Assembly: GCA_966250375.1 (NCBI GenBank)
Contig: CBINHE010000009.1
Span: forward strand, 6,200-70,199
Direction of reading: 5' to 3'
DNA from: CAMLDH01 sp966250375
GTDB taxonomy: Bacteria; Pseudomonadota; Gammaproteobacteria; Burkholderiales; Burkholderiaceae_D
DNA: 64,000 nt
Within the stretch, counting starts at the first letter, position 1, and each line of letters begins with the position of its first letter. Position numbers and translations under genes: made by a program. The notes beneath the pieces are model-generated. The model saw only the letters and a list, made by a program, of their open reading frames with translations. It was not told the origin of the DNA and did not search any database. Positions 36,415-47,307 of this stretch are shown here, in pieces.

Positions 36415-37134
36415 GTGACTGCCGCATGCGCCTATTTTATTACCGGCACCGATACCGAGATCGGCAAGACGCTGATATCGAGCGCACTGCTACATGCATT
36501 GGTGCAGGCCGGTATGCAGGCAGCAGGCATGAAGCCGATTGCCGCCGGCGCCGAGTTGCGCGACGGTGTGTGGCACAACGAGGACGTCGATCAATTGACG
36601 GCTGTCGCGAATGTCGCATTGCCGCGAGAACTCGTGACGCCGTACCTGATGCAGGAAGCGGCGGCCCCGCATATCGCCGCTGCGTTGGAAGGAATCACAA
36701 TTGATTTGGTGCATATCCGCGCTTGTTATACGCGCATTGCCGACATGGCAGAGGCGGTCGTGGTCGAAGGCGTCGGCGGATTTCGCGTGCCGCTTTCCGG
36801 CCAGTGCGACACCGCCGACCTGGCGCAACAATTGGGGCTGCCGGTGATCATGGTGGTCGGATTGCGGCTCGGCTGCCTGAACCATGCGTTATTGACCGCC
36901 GAAGCGATTGCCGCGCGTGGCCTGACGTTGGCGGGTTGGGTCGCCAATTCGGTCGATGTCGGCATGCCGCATGGCGCTGCCAACATCGACGCGCTTGCCC
37001 AGCGTTTGAACGCGCCGCTGCTGGGCTATGTGCCGCGCCTGGCGGAGCCGTCGGCGGCATTGGTCGCCGCCCATCTTGATTTTTCGAGTCTGCCGGGCTG
37101 GCCCGGTACACTATCTGATTCTGATTCACTTTGA
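36415..37134 (+). CDS. bioD: Dethiobiotin synthetase
   Basis: 239 residues starting with GTG at 36415, one base after the bioF stop. The P-loop is ITGTDTEIGKTLISSALLHAL, the substrate region GMKPIAAGA, and the VVEGVGGFRVPL motif carries the Walker-B-like catalytic segment. It forms the ureido ring from DAPA, CO2 and ATP. Usual length for BioD is about 225 residues. Confidence 0.96.
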   Translation: MTAACAYFITGTDTEIGKTLISSALLHALVQAGMQAAGMKPIAAGAELRDGVWHNEDVDQLTAVANVALPRELVTPYLMQEAAAPHIAAALEGITIDLVHIRACYTRIADMAEAVVVEGVGGFRVPLSGQCDTADLAQQLGLPVIMVVGLRLGCLNHALLTAEAIAARGLTLAGWVANSVDVGMPHGAANIDALAQRLNAPLLGYVPRLAEPSAALVAAHLDFSSLPGWPGTLSDSDSL

Positions 37135-37152
37135 TATAGAGGAATGTTGTTT

Positions 37153-38187
37153 ATGTCGTCGCATCCTGTTTCGTTTCATCCGTCGGTCAATGCCGGCAAG
37201 GTATCCACCTCTGCGCCGGCCGCGTGGCCGGTTGATGCGGTCGCTGCGTTGTTCGACTTGCCGTTCAACGACCTGCTGTACCGCGCGCAGCAAGTGCATC
37301 GCGAGAATTTCAATCCGCAAGAAGTGGAACTTGCCACGCTGCTGTCGATCAAGACCGGCGGCTGTGCGGAAGATTGCGGCTACTGCCCGCAGGCAGCGCG
37401 CTACGACACCGGCGTTACCGCCCAGAAAATGCTGCCGCTCGATACCGTGCTCGACGCCGCGCGCCAAGCCAAGTCGCATGGCGCGACGCGTTTTTGCATG
37501 GGCGCCGCATGGCGTGAGCCGAAAGACCGCGACCTCGATCAGATCGAGGAAATGGTGCGCGAGGTGAAAGCCTTGGGGTTGGAAACCTGCGCCACGCTCG
37601 GCATGCTGGGCGAAGGCCAGGCAGAACGCCTGAAGGACGCGGGACTCGATTACTACAACCATAACCTCGACACCGCGCCGGAAATTTATGGCGACATCAT
37701 TTCGACGCGCGACTACGAGAACCGTCTCGACACGCTGGGCCGCGTGCGTAATGTCGGCATCAAAGTGTGCTGCGGCGGCATCGTCGGCATGGGCGAATCG
37801 CGCCGCCAGCGCGCGGGCCTGATTGCGCAACTCGCCAATCTCGATCCGTATCCGGAGTCGGTACCGGTCAACAACCTGGTGCAAGTCAAGGGTACGCCCT
37901 TGTACGGCACCGACCCGCTCGATCCGTTCGAATTCGTGCGCACCATTGCGGTGGCGCGTATCACGATGCCGAAAGCGCGCGTGCGTCTGTCGGCCGGTCG
38001 GCGCGAAATGGGCGAAGCGGTGCAGGCGTTGTGTTTCCTGGCCGGCGCCAATTCGATTTTTTATGGCGACAAGTTGCTCACGACCGGCAATCCGGACGCG
38101 GAAGCGGATCGCGCATTGCTGGACAAGCTAGGATTGCATTCGCGTCACGCCACAGCGGATGCGCGTTGCGACGTAACAGAACAGTAA
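37153..38187 (+). CDS. bioB: Biotin synthase (radical SAM)
   Basis: About 344 residues from the ATG at 37153, nine bases after AGAGGA; the ATG at 37144 is too close to it. The radical-SAM cluster is Cys71, Cys75 and Cys78 (CAEDCGYC), then RFCMGAAWREPKDRD, TLGMLGEGQAERLKDAGLDYYNHNLDT and CCGGIVGMGE for the auxiliary 2Fe-2S ligands. It inserts sulfur into dethiobiotin. The next gene, seven bases downstream, encodes the biotin-carrying subunit LiuD. Confidence 0.97.
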   Translation: MSSHPVSFHPSVNAGKVSTSAPAAWPVDAVAALFDLPFNDLLYRAQQVHRENFNPQEVELATLLSIKTGGCAEDCGYCPQAARYDTGVTAQKMLPLDTVLDAARQAKSHGATRFCMGAAWREPKDRDLDQIEEMVREVKALGLETCATLGMLGEGQAERLKDAGLDYYNHNLDTAPEIYGDIISTRDYENRLDTLGRVRNVGIKVCCGGIVGMGESRRQRAGLIAQLANLDPYPESVPVNNLVQVKGTPLYGTDPLDPFEFVRTIAVARITMPKARVRLSAGRREMGEAVQALCFLAGANSIFYGDKLLTTGNPDAEADRALLDKLGLHSRHATADARCDVTEQ

Positions 38188-38193
38188 AGAAAA

Positions 38194-40242
<2,049 letters not shown>

Positions 40243-40404
40243 GAGGATTTGAAGAAAGCGATGTGCGATGCACTACCGGCCGCTTATGGCGGCGAAGATT
40301 GCCGCAAAAATGCCCGCGATGGAACGCAGATAGTATCTAAACTCAGTTCTGGATAAGGAAGTTTCAGAAAGCGCAAAAGCAAGCGCCTCGCTGTTTCATA
40401 CGAT

Positions 40405-40790
40405 TGTGGCTTGGATTACAAATTTCGTGGCTTGGCCGCGCGCGGCAAGTCGTCCACCGGCTGGTTTTTCGGCTTCAAGCTGCATCTGGTGATCAACCAT
40501 CGCAGCGAACTGCTGGCCATGAAACTGACGCCTGGCAATACCGATGATCGCAAGCCCGTGCCGTCTTTATATGCTGCGCTATTGGGCAAGCTGTATGGGG
40601 ATAAAGGCTATATCGGCAAGGGGCTGCATGACAAGTTGCTGGCCAAGGGCGTGGATCTGTCACCAAGGTGCGCCAGAACATGAAGCCGGTCTTGCATACC
40701 TTATTCGATCAAGCCCTTCTCAAACGCCGTTCGCTGGTGAAACCGTCATCGACGAATTGAAAAATCTTTGTCAGATCGCGCACACGCGCC
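40405..40790 (+). pseudogene. IS982-type transposase remnant
   Basis: Frame 40411-40683 reads FRGLAARGKSSTGWFFGFKLHLVINHRSELLAMKLTPGNTDDRKPVPSLYAALLGKLYGDKGYIGKGLHDKLLAKGVDL, the middle DDE part of IS982-family transposases. The N-terminal third is absent. Near 40663 one base is lost (frame shifts out of VTKVRQNMKPVL) and near 40738 a second (LVETVIDELKNLCQI continues in another frame), then homology stops around 40790 at HTRH. It is inactive. A second, shorter relic of the same element lies at 61480-61676 on the other strand. Confidence 0.85.
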
Positions 40791-40955
40791 ATCCCCGCGA
40801 CCAATACAAAGTATTGCAAACTTGTGTGCATAGAGTAGCCCGCATGGGGAGAAAGGCGCAAAACATGGCGCCGAGTGCGCCCGCAGCCCGGGTTTTCGTG
40901 CGAAGATGCAATACGGCACCCCCCCCCTGAAAACACACCAACGGAGTAAGTGAAC

Positions 40956-41699
40956 ATGCTGTCGTATGAGTGGCTAGCAATCTACTGGTCCGCCTCCGCG
41001 GTGACAACCAATGTCATCGTTTTCCTCAATCTGCTTGGTGCATTGCTGCTTGGCCTGCTGGTTGGCTACGAGCGCTCGTATCATGGACGTGCCGCCGGCA
41101 TGCGTACCTACGGGCTGGTGTGCATGGCATCTGCCGCGCTTACTGTCATCGCCGGTTATCACGGCCACTGGTACGGCGGGCATGTGACATTCTTGGTTGG
41201 CGTCGATCCCACCCGCACCATCCAGGGTATCGTGACCGGCATCGGCTTTCTGGGGGCTGGCGTCATCATGCGCGAAGGTTTCAACATCAGCGGACTGACC
41301 ACGGCCGCGTCGATCTGGACCTCGTCTGCAATCGGGATTCTGGTCGGGGTCGGGTTTTATCCGGCGGCGATGGGGCTCGCGCTCTTGTCCGCTACCTGCA
41401 TGGTGTGGGTGTCGAAACTGGAGGCACGGCTGCCGTCGCGCCATGCGGTGGCGATCGTATTGCGTTTCAAGAAGGATTTTGTACCGAGCGAAGAGGTGCT
41501 GCGCCGGCTTGCGCTGGAACGCGGCTATGAAATAGCGTGGGGCTCGATCGCGATTTCATTCCAGGATGGTCGGCCGGAATGGCGCTTTGTCGCCGTAGCG
41601 CTCAACAAGCACAGCGCATCAACGATTGCCGAGCTGGCGCACGAATTGACGTTGTTCGATGGCGTGGATAACTTCAATTTGTCGCACGCCAGAAATTAA
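40956..41699 (+). CDS. MgtC/SapB family membrane protein
   Basis: About 247 residues from the ATG at 40956 (GGAG nine bases upstream; a GTG at 40950 is too close). Four to five transmembrane segments cover residues 1-150, with the family motif GLLVGYERSYHGRAAGMRTYGLVCMASA and GIVTGIGFLGAGVIMREG. A cytosolic C-terminal ACT-like part (HAVAIVLRFKKDF...) follows. MgtC proteins support growth in low magnesium and in hosts; those with a C-terminal domain are not always virulence factors. Confidence 0.9.
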   Translation: MLSYEWLAIYWSASAVTTNVIVFLNLLGALLLGLLVGYERSYHGRAAGMRTYGLVCMASAALTVIAGYHGHWYGGHVTFLVGVDPTRTIQGIVTGIGFLGAGVIMREGFNISGLTTAASIWTSSAIGILVGVGFYPAAMGLALLSATCMVWVSKLEARLPSRHAVAIVLRFKKDFVPSEEVLRRLALERGYEIAWGSIAISFQDGRPEWRFVAVALNKHSASTIAELAHELTLFDGVDNFNLSHARN

Positions 41700-41709
41700 G
41701 CGCTCCTGA

Positions 41710-42815
41710 CTATTTCCCGAACAACCGTTTCACGGTATTGCCCAATCCCTCCGCCGCGTTGCCAACGTTGCGCGTCAAGCCTTCGATGCTGATGCCGAGT
41801 GTTTCGGCAACCGCAGTGCCGATGCGCTTGGCGAAACTGTCGTTCAAGGAAAACCGCGGATCGCTCAGGTTGCCCTCCAGCGTGAACGGGATCGTGATCT
41901 GATCGTTGCGGTTTTTGAGCGCGGCCAATACCGCCTGGCGCGGCACGCCCATGAAGGTGCCGAACGCGCCGCCGCTCGACGTCAGTTGCAGCCCGGTCAG
42001 GGTGACTGTGCCGGGCGCATGCAAGCGGTTGGCGCGCACCGCCGATGTCAATGTCATATCAAGCATGCCGCGCCGCACGCCGGTTTCCGAAGCTTTGATC
42101 AGATACGGCTGCAATACGATCAAGTCGACGCCTCGCAACCGGGTGCTGATTTCGGAATTCTTGTCGGCCAGTTCGGTCCAGCCGCCCACCGACAATTTGC
42201 CGTCGCGCTGCACGCCCTTGACCACCCCATCCAGCTGTATGCGGGTGCGGCCCGACATGGCCGGCACCTGCAAATCCTCGACCTTGGCCTGCAATTGTTC
42301 CAGCCTCAGCTTGTGCGCCGGCTTCTTCACGGTCGCGTCGAAAAATTCCAGCGCGCTGCCCTGCAATTCAATTGTGCCGATGGCAACCGGCGTTGCCGGC
42401 GCAGCGCGATCAGCGGTGGTGCCGGCCGGTTTTTCCAGCAGGCTCGGCAACAGACGCAAGCGTCCGTCCCGTGCCCGCAACACCGACACATACGCATCCT
42501 CGACCATGATGCGATGAATATGCACCTTCGCTGAAATCAACCCGACCAGATCGGCACGATCACCACGCGCTGTGCGCGCAGCGTATCAGGCGCCGGCCAG
42601 CCCTGCGGTGCGCGAATACGCACGCCACGCACTTCGATGGCCGACCAGCCGACCACGATGTCATCAACCTCGCTGTTGGCGCCGAGCGCCTGTTCGACCT
42701 GATGCTTGAGTTCCTTGGTCGCGACATGCAGGCCGAGCACCGCAACGCCCGCCAGTATGGCGAGCGCTGCAACGATGGCGAGGGCGATGCGTTTGCGTTT
42801 ATTGTTGTTCATCAT
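41710..42815 (-). pseudogene. DUF748/AsmA-like membrane protein, frameshifted
   Basis: The N-terminal part (MMNNNKRKRIALAIVAALAILAGVAVLGLHVATKELKHQVE, one membrane anchor) runs from 42815 to a stop at 42537 after VVIVPIWSG. In another frame the protein continues LISAKVHIHRIMVEDAYVSVLRARDGRLRLLPSLLE to 41710. Inserting one base near 42545 restores VVIVPDLVGLISAKVHIH, so a single-base deletion in the minus-strand CCGATC stretch splits the gene. The whole product would be about 368 residues. It overlaps the upstream cupin gene by 17 bases. It may be a true pseudogene or a sequencing error. Confidence 0.8.
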
Positions 42816-43254
42816 TCTTGTGTGCGGCGTTCCAGGTATCGACATGCCATTTCCAGTCGAGTCTGGCGGCAACATTGCCGCCCTTGTCCAGACCTTCAAC
42901 AGGGCCGTGAAACACTGCAAACATGAGGGCGCCTTCCGGACTTTCCGGTTGATGCACGGCGCCCGCATTTTCCAGCAGGTAGCACCCGGCGCTGAACCGG
43001 ATATGCGGTTCATCGCGGTAATGAAAGCCGCCCTCAAGAATATAACCTTCGACCGCGCCGACATGTCGATGCACCGGCGCCACGGCACCCGGATCGAACT
43101 TGATCATCAGCGCAAAACGGCCACTGCTCGGGTCCGCGTTCATGAGCTTGAAGTACGCGCCGCGCATGGCCCACGGCAACCATTTCATTTCCTTGGCATC
43201 ACAGGTAACGAGGGTGCCGGCGCTGCCTGGTGGCTGGCTCATTTGTATATTCAT
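42799..43254 (-). CDS. Cupin-domain protein
   Basis: 151 residues, one cupin barrel: GAVAPVHRHVGAVEGYILEGGFHY gives the HxH metal ligands and the Glu, and ENAGAVHQPESPEGALMFAVFHG supplies the distal His. Resembles the ChrR-type and 2,4'-dihydroxyacetophenone-dioxygenase-like cupins, but no catalytic role can be assigned. It is translationally coupled to the frameshifted DUF748 gene downstream. Confidence 0.8.
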   Translation of the reverse strand: MNIQMSQPPGSAGTLVTCDAKEMKWLPWAMRGAYFKLMNADPSSGRFALMIKFDPGAVAPVHRHVGAVEGYILEGGFHYRDEPHIRFSAGCYLLENAGAVHQPESPEGALMFAVFHGPVEGLDKGGNVAARLDWKWHVDTWNAAHKNDEQQ

Positions 43255-43409
43255 CTCAATATTTTCTCACGCCTGGATTGCAGACAAAAAGCGAAAGCGA
43301 TGATTATCGCCGGAACACCACTCGCTGAACCGTGTCAAATCGGACACAGACTATTGTGCAATGCGAAATGATAATTTTTATACACCGGGTTTAGAGGGGG
43401 AAAAATTTC

Positions 43410-43817
43410 ATGAAATTGCGTGATCCAGGGATGTGGATGTGGGGCGATGCACTGGACTTGCTGGAGCGCGCTGACAGACTGCACCGACAATTTTTTCAGC
43501 CCGGACATCATCGCAATCCATGTCCGACATGGGAACCTCCAATCGACATATTCGAAACCGCACGGGAATTTGTCGTTCTCGTTGCATTGCCTGGCGTGAG
43601 GGCAGAACAACTGGACGTGGCCGTCGATGGCGTTACGGTGGTTGTGCGTGGACAGCGCGCAATGCCGGCTGTCTGCAAGAGCGCAACCATACACCGGCTT
43701 GAAATTCCTTATGGCCGATTTGAGCGACGCATCGAATTACCTGCAGGTGAATTTAAAGTAGGGCAGCGGATACTGACGGATGGCTGCCTCACGTTAACTC
43801 TGAACAAGCTCGGATGA
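43410..43817 (+). CDS. Small heat-shock protein (Hsp20 family)
   Basis: 135 residues, GAGGGGGAA just before the ATG. Alpha-crystallin-type domain: PTWEPPIDIFETAREFVVLVALPGVRAEQLDVAVDGVTVVVRGQR, then IHRLEIPYGRFERRIELPAGEF, ending NKLG. It keeps unfolded proteins soluble. Its stop overlaps the Lon start (ATGA), an hsp20-lon pair that couples a holdase with a protease and is common in Burkholderiales. Confidence 0.92.
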   Translation: MKLRDPGMWMWGDALDLLERADRLHRQFFQPGHHRNPCPTWEPPIDIFETAREFVVLVALPGVRAEQLDVAVDGVTVVVRGQRAMPAVCKSATIHRLEIPYGRFERRIELPAGEFKVGQRILTDGCLTLTLNKLG

Positions 43818-46285
43818 GCGACAAACCTGTTTCCATCATGAATGCGGAATCGGAATCACGCTACCAACCCGAACCTCGCGGTGAAAATGAGGCCGTGATA
43901 GAGGCGACTCAGCCGTCTGCCACAGCACCGCGTTCGGCTGCCTTGCCGGAAGATGGGTTGATCATTGTTCCGGTGCGCAATTTAGTGCTGTTTCCCGGGC
44001 TGGTGGCGCCGATCAATATCGGACGCGAGCGCACCATCGCCGCCGCGCAAGAGGCGACGCGCAGTGAAATCCAGGTAGGGGTGGTTCTGCAACGCGACGC
44101 CAGCACCGACATGCCGCAACCGGGGCAATTGCACCAGATCGGCACTGCTGCCAGTATCCTGCGTTACGTCACGTCGCAAGACAATGTGCATTACATCGTA
44201 TGCCAGGGACATCAACGCTTTCGCACCATCGAATTTCTGGACGGCTATCCATTCTATGCGGCGCGTGTGCAACTGCTGCCGGAAGCCGATGAGCAGACGG
44301 CGGAAATCCAGGCGCGTTTGCTGCAACTCAAAGAGCGTTCGACCGAAATCCTCGGCCTGCTGCCGCAAGTACCCGCGGAACTGGCAGCGGCTGCACAAAA
44401 CATCACGTCGGCATCGGCCTACGCTGATTTCGTGGCTGGTGTCATGGACCTGACGCCCCAGGAAAAGCAGGACATCCTTGAAACGCTCGATCTGCCGGAA
44501 CGGCTCGACAAGGTATTGAATTTGCTGGTGCATCGCATCGAAGTATTGCGCTTGTCGCAGCGGATCAACCAGCAAACCAAGGAGCGCATGGATGAGCGGC
44601 AGCGCGAATTCCTGTTGCGCGAGCAATTGAAAACGATCCAGAAAGAGCTGGGTGAAACGGAGAGCAGCAATGCCGAGTTGGCGGATTTGGCCGAGGCGAT
44701 TGCGAAGGCAAAAATGCCGCCGGAAATCGAGACGCACGCGATGAAGGAATTGAAGCGGCTCGAAAGGATGTCGGAAGCGGCAGTCGAATACTCGATGCTG
44801 CGCAGCTATCTCGAATGGCTGGGCGAGTTACCTTGGTCGGTCCTGACCGAAGACAAGATTTATTTGCCGGAAGCCAGCCGCATCCTGGATGAAGACCATT
44901 TTGGTCTGGAAAAGGTCAAGCGGCGCATTCTTGAATATCTGGCGGTACGCAAACTCAACCCGCACGGCAAGAGTCCGATTCTGTGCTTTGTCGGTCCGCC
45001 CGGCGTCGGCAAGACTTCGCTCGGCCAGAGCATCGCGCGTGCGACCGGCCGCAAGTTCGTGCGCGTGAGTTTGGGCGGCGTGCATGACGAAGCGGAAATT
45101 CGCGGCCACCGCCGCACCTACGTCGGCGCGCTGCCGGGCAACATCATTCAGGCGATCCGCAAGGCTGGCGCGCGTAATTGCGTGATGATGCTTGATGAAG
45201 TCGACAAGCTCGGCGCCGGCTTTCACGGCGATCCGGCCGCTGCCTTGCTGGAAGTGCTGGATGCGGAGCAGAACGCGACTTTTCGCGACAACTATTTGGC
45301 AGTGCCGTTCGATCTGTCGAAGGTGATGTTCATCTGCACTGCCAACATGCTCGACACGGTGCCGGGGCCGTTGCGTGACCGCATGGAAATCATTTCGCTG
45401 CCCGGTTATACCGAACAGGAAAAAGAGCAGATTGCGCGGCGCTATTTGCTGCAGCGGCAGCGTGAAGCCAATGGGCTGATGCCCGAACAATGCGTGATCA
45501 GTGACGAGGCGGTGCGCGCCATCATCCACGACTATACGCGCGAAGCGGGGGTACGCAATCTGGAGCGCGAAATCGGCAGTGTATTTCGTTATGCCGCAAT
45601 GCGTGTTGCCGAAGGCGCGGCCCAGCAGGTGCAAGTCGAGGCGACGGACTTGCAGGCGATTCTCGGGCCGAGAAAATTTGAAAGCGAACTGGCAATGCGC
45701 ACCAGCTTGCCGGGTGTCGCGACCGGCCTCGCATGGACGCCGGTAGGCGGTGACATTCTGTTCGTCGAAGCCAGCCGTACCCCTGGCACCGGCAAACTGA
45801 TCCTGACCGGACAACTGGGCGACGTGATGAAAGAAAGCGCGCAAACCGCGCTCACCCTGGTCAAAGCGCACGGCGGGCAATTGCATATCGCGCCGGATGT
45901 GTTCGAAAAAAGCGACATCCACGTGCATGTACCGGCCGGCGCAATTCCGAAAGATGGTCCCAGTGCCGGTGTCGCGATGTTTATCGCGCTCGCGTCGTTG
46001 ATGATGGAACGCCCGGTGCGCAGCGACCGCGCGATGACCGGCGAAATCAGTTTACGCGGACTGGTGCTGCCGGTCGGCGGCATCAAGGAGAAAGTACTGG
46101 CCGCGCTGCGTGCGGGGATCAATACGGTGCTGCTGCCGGCACGCAACCAAAAAGAACTGGAAGAAATTCCGGAAGATGCGCGGCGCCAGTTGACGTTTGT
46201 GTGGCTCGAGACGGTGGACGATGCGGTGCGCGATGCGGTTGGTGAGGCGCCTGCGCAAACCGGTGCGGAAACAGGAATGATTTAA
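43814..46285 (+). CDS. lon: ATP-dependent Lon protease
   Basis: 823 residues. N-terminal LON substrate domain from about residue 55 (LIIVPVRNLVLFPGLVAPINIGRE), AAA+ Walker A GPPGVGKTSLGQSIARATGRKFVRVSLGGVHDEAEIRGHRRTYVGALPG, and a protease domain with Ser717 in GPSAG and Lys760 in GGIKEKVLAA as the catalytic dyad. It is a full LonA-type enzyme. Because it is coupled to hsp20 and starts with an unusual acidic leader, it may be a stress paralogue next to a housekeeping Lon elsewhere; that is inference. Confidence 0.95.
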   Translation: MSDKPVSIMNAESESRYQPEPRGENEAVIEATQPSATAPRSAALPEDGLIIVPVRNLVLFPGLVAPINIGRERTIAAAQEATRSEIQVGVVLQRDASTDMPQPGQLHQIGTAASILRYVTSQDNVHYIVCQGHQRFRTIEFLDGYPFYAARVQLLPEADEQTAEIQARLLQLKERSTEILGLLPQVPAELAAAAQNITSASAYADFVAGVMDLTPQEKQDILETLDLPERLDKVLNLLVHRIEVLRLSQRINQQTKERMDERQREFLLREQLKTIQKELGETESSNAELADLAEAIAKAKMPPEIETHAMKELKRLERMSEAAVEYSMLRSYLEWLGELPWSVLTEDKIYLPEASRILDEDHFGLEKVKRRILEYLAVRKLNPHGKSPILCFVGPPGVGKTSLGQSIARATGRKFVRVSLGGVHDEAEIRGHRRTYVGALPGNIIQAIRKAGARNCVMMLDEVDKLGAGFHGDPAAALLEVLDAEQNATFRDNYLAVPFDLSKVMFICTANMLDTVPGPLRDRMEIISLPGYTEQEKEQIARRYLLQRQREANGLMPEQCVISDEAVRAIIHDYTREAGVRNLEREIGSVFRYAAMRVAEGAAQQVQVEATDLQAILGPRKFESELAMRTSLPGVATGLAWTPVGGDILFVEASRTPGTGKLILTGQLGDVMKESAQTALTLVKAHGGQLHIAPDVFEKSDIHVHVPAGAIPKDGPSAGVAMFIALASLMMERPVRSDRAMTGEISLRGLVLPVGGIKEKVLAALRAGINTVLLPARNQKELEEIPEDARRQLTFVWLETVDDAVRDAVGEAPAQTGAETGMI

Positions 46286-46293
46286 CGAGTCTG

Positions 46294-47064
46294 TTAAAGA
46301 CCGCTTAACGGCACATCGCCCGCCGCTGCCGACTTGCTGCCCGCGATCGGAAAATTGCTCTTGCCGCGATAAGCGAATACCACCGACGTCTTGACCTTGT
46401 CCGTCGTGTTTTTCTGCGCTGAGTGGAATAAGCCGCTGTGAAAAAACAGCACATCGCCTTGCTGCAGCTCCAGCACTTTGCCTTGCGCGAACAGCGGCTG
46501 GTTTTGCGCCACATCCGGCCGCAAAAAGTCCACGTCGTCCAGTTGATCGGGCTGTATCTGCAGTCGATGTGAACCGGGAATAACCCACAATGCACCATTG
46601 CCGGCGGTTTCCGTGCCCAGCGCCAGCCATACCGAAATCAGATCAGGTCGCGTAAACGACCAGTAGCGGATGTCGCGATGCCAGCCGGTCGCAGTGCCGA
46701 AATCGGGACGCTTGGTCATCACGCAGTTGTGATGCGCCAGTGACAGGCACGCATCCTCACCAAAGAGTTGTGCCAACCTTGTGGCCAATCGCGCATTCTG
46801 CGCCCATGACTGGAAACAGTCGTGCCGCCGATACGCGTCGCGCAGGCGCCGTATGGTTTTGCCGCCCGGCGCATCGATTGATGTCGGAGCACCGGGATAA
46901 CCGACGTCACGCTCGTATTCGAGCGGAGGTACGGCACGCTGCAGATGGTCTTGCGTTACTGCCAGCATCAACTCGCATGTAGTGGATGACACCATGCCTT
47001 TGAATACCAGGTAGCCGTCTTTGTTAAAGCTTTCTATTTTGGTTTCAGACAGTTTCATTTCCAT
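46294..47064 (-). CDS. Phytanoyl-CoA dioxygenase (PhyH) family protein
   Basis: 256 residues. FNKDGYLVFKGMV opens the PhyH fold; the 2-His-1-Asp iron site is TGWHRDIRYWSF (His and Asp) and FFHSGLFHSAQ (distal His), and a conserved Arg lies in VVFAYRG for 2-oxoglutarate binding. Likely a nonheme iron oxygenase acting on a small molecule; substrate unknown. Convergent with lon, eight bases apart. Confidence 0.85.
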   Translation of the reverse strand: MEMKLSETKIESFNKDGYLVFKGMVSSTTCELMLAVTQDHLQRAVPPLEYERDVGYPGAPTSIDAPGGKTIRRLRDAYRRHDCFQSWAQNARLATRLAQLFGEDACLSLAHHNCVMTKRPDFGTATGWHRDIRYWSFTRPDLISVWLALGTETAGNGALWVIPGSHRLQIQPDQLDDVDFLRPDVAQNQPLFAQGKVLELQQGDVLFFHSGLFHSAQKNTTDKVKTSVVFAYRGKSNFPIAGSKSAAAGDVPLSGL

Positions 47065-47231
47065 TGCGACCAGTGTCCCTTATACGTGCCCGTCGAGCCA
47101 TTTTTCATTGAACCATCGCTTGCAACCATCGATTATAGGACGTGTTGTTCATGCATTGCCCGGCATGGTGTCCTGATCATCTTTTCCCGGTCTGATGTGT
47201 TGGACCATCCCGGTTTTCTCATGCGTTGATA

Positions 47232-47297
47232 TAGAGCGGATTTCCTCCAGAGGTAATAGCAATCCTCACCCCTTGCATCCGGGGGAAATCCGCTCTA
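47232..47297. repeat. Inverted repeat downstream of the surface-lipoprotein gene
   Basis: TAGAGCGGATTTCC (47232-47245) and GGAAATCCGCTCTA (47284-47297) are perfect 14-base complements; the stem can extend inward through TCC/GGG with one G-T pair. The loop is about 38 bases. No T-run is adjacent, so it is not a simple terminator. It lies 11 bases beyond the lipoprotein stop and may be a dispersed element (MITE-like) or an mRNA 3' stabiliser. Confidence 0.8.
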
Positions 47298-47307
47298 GTG
47301 CACATTA

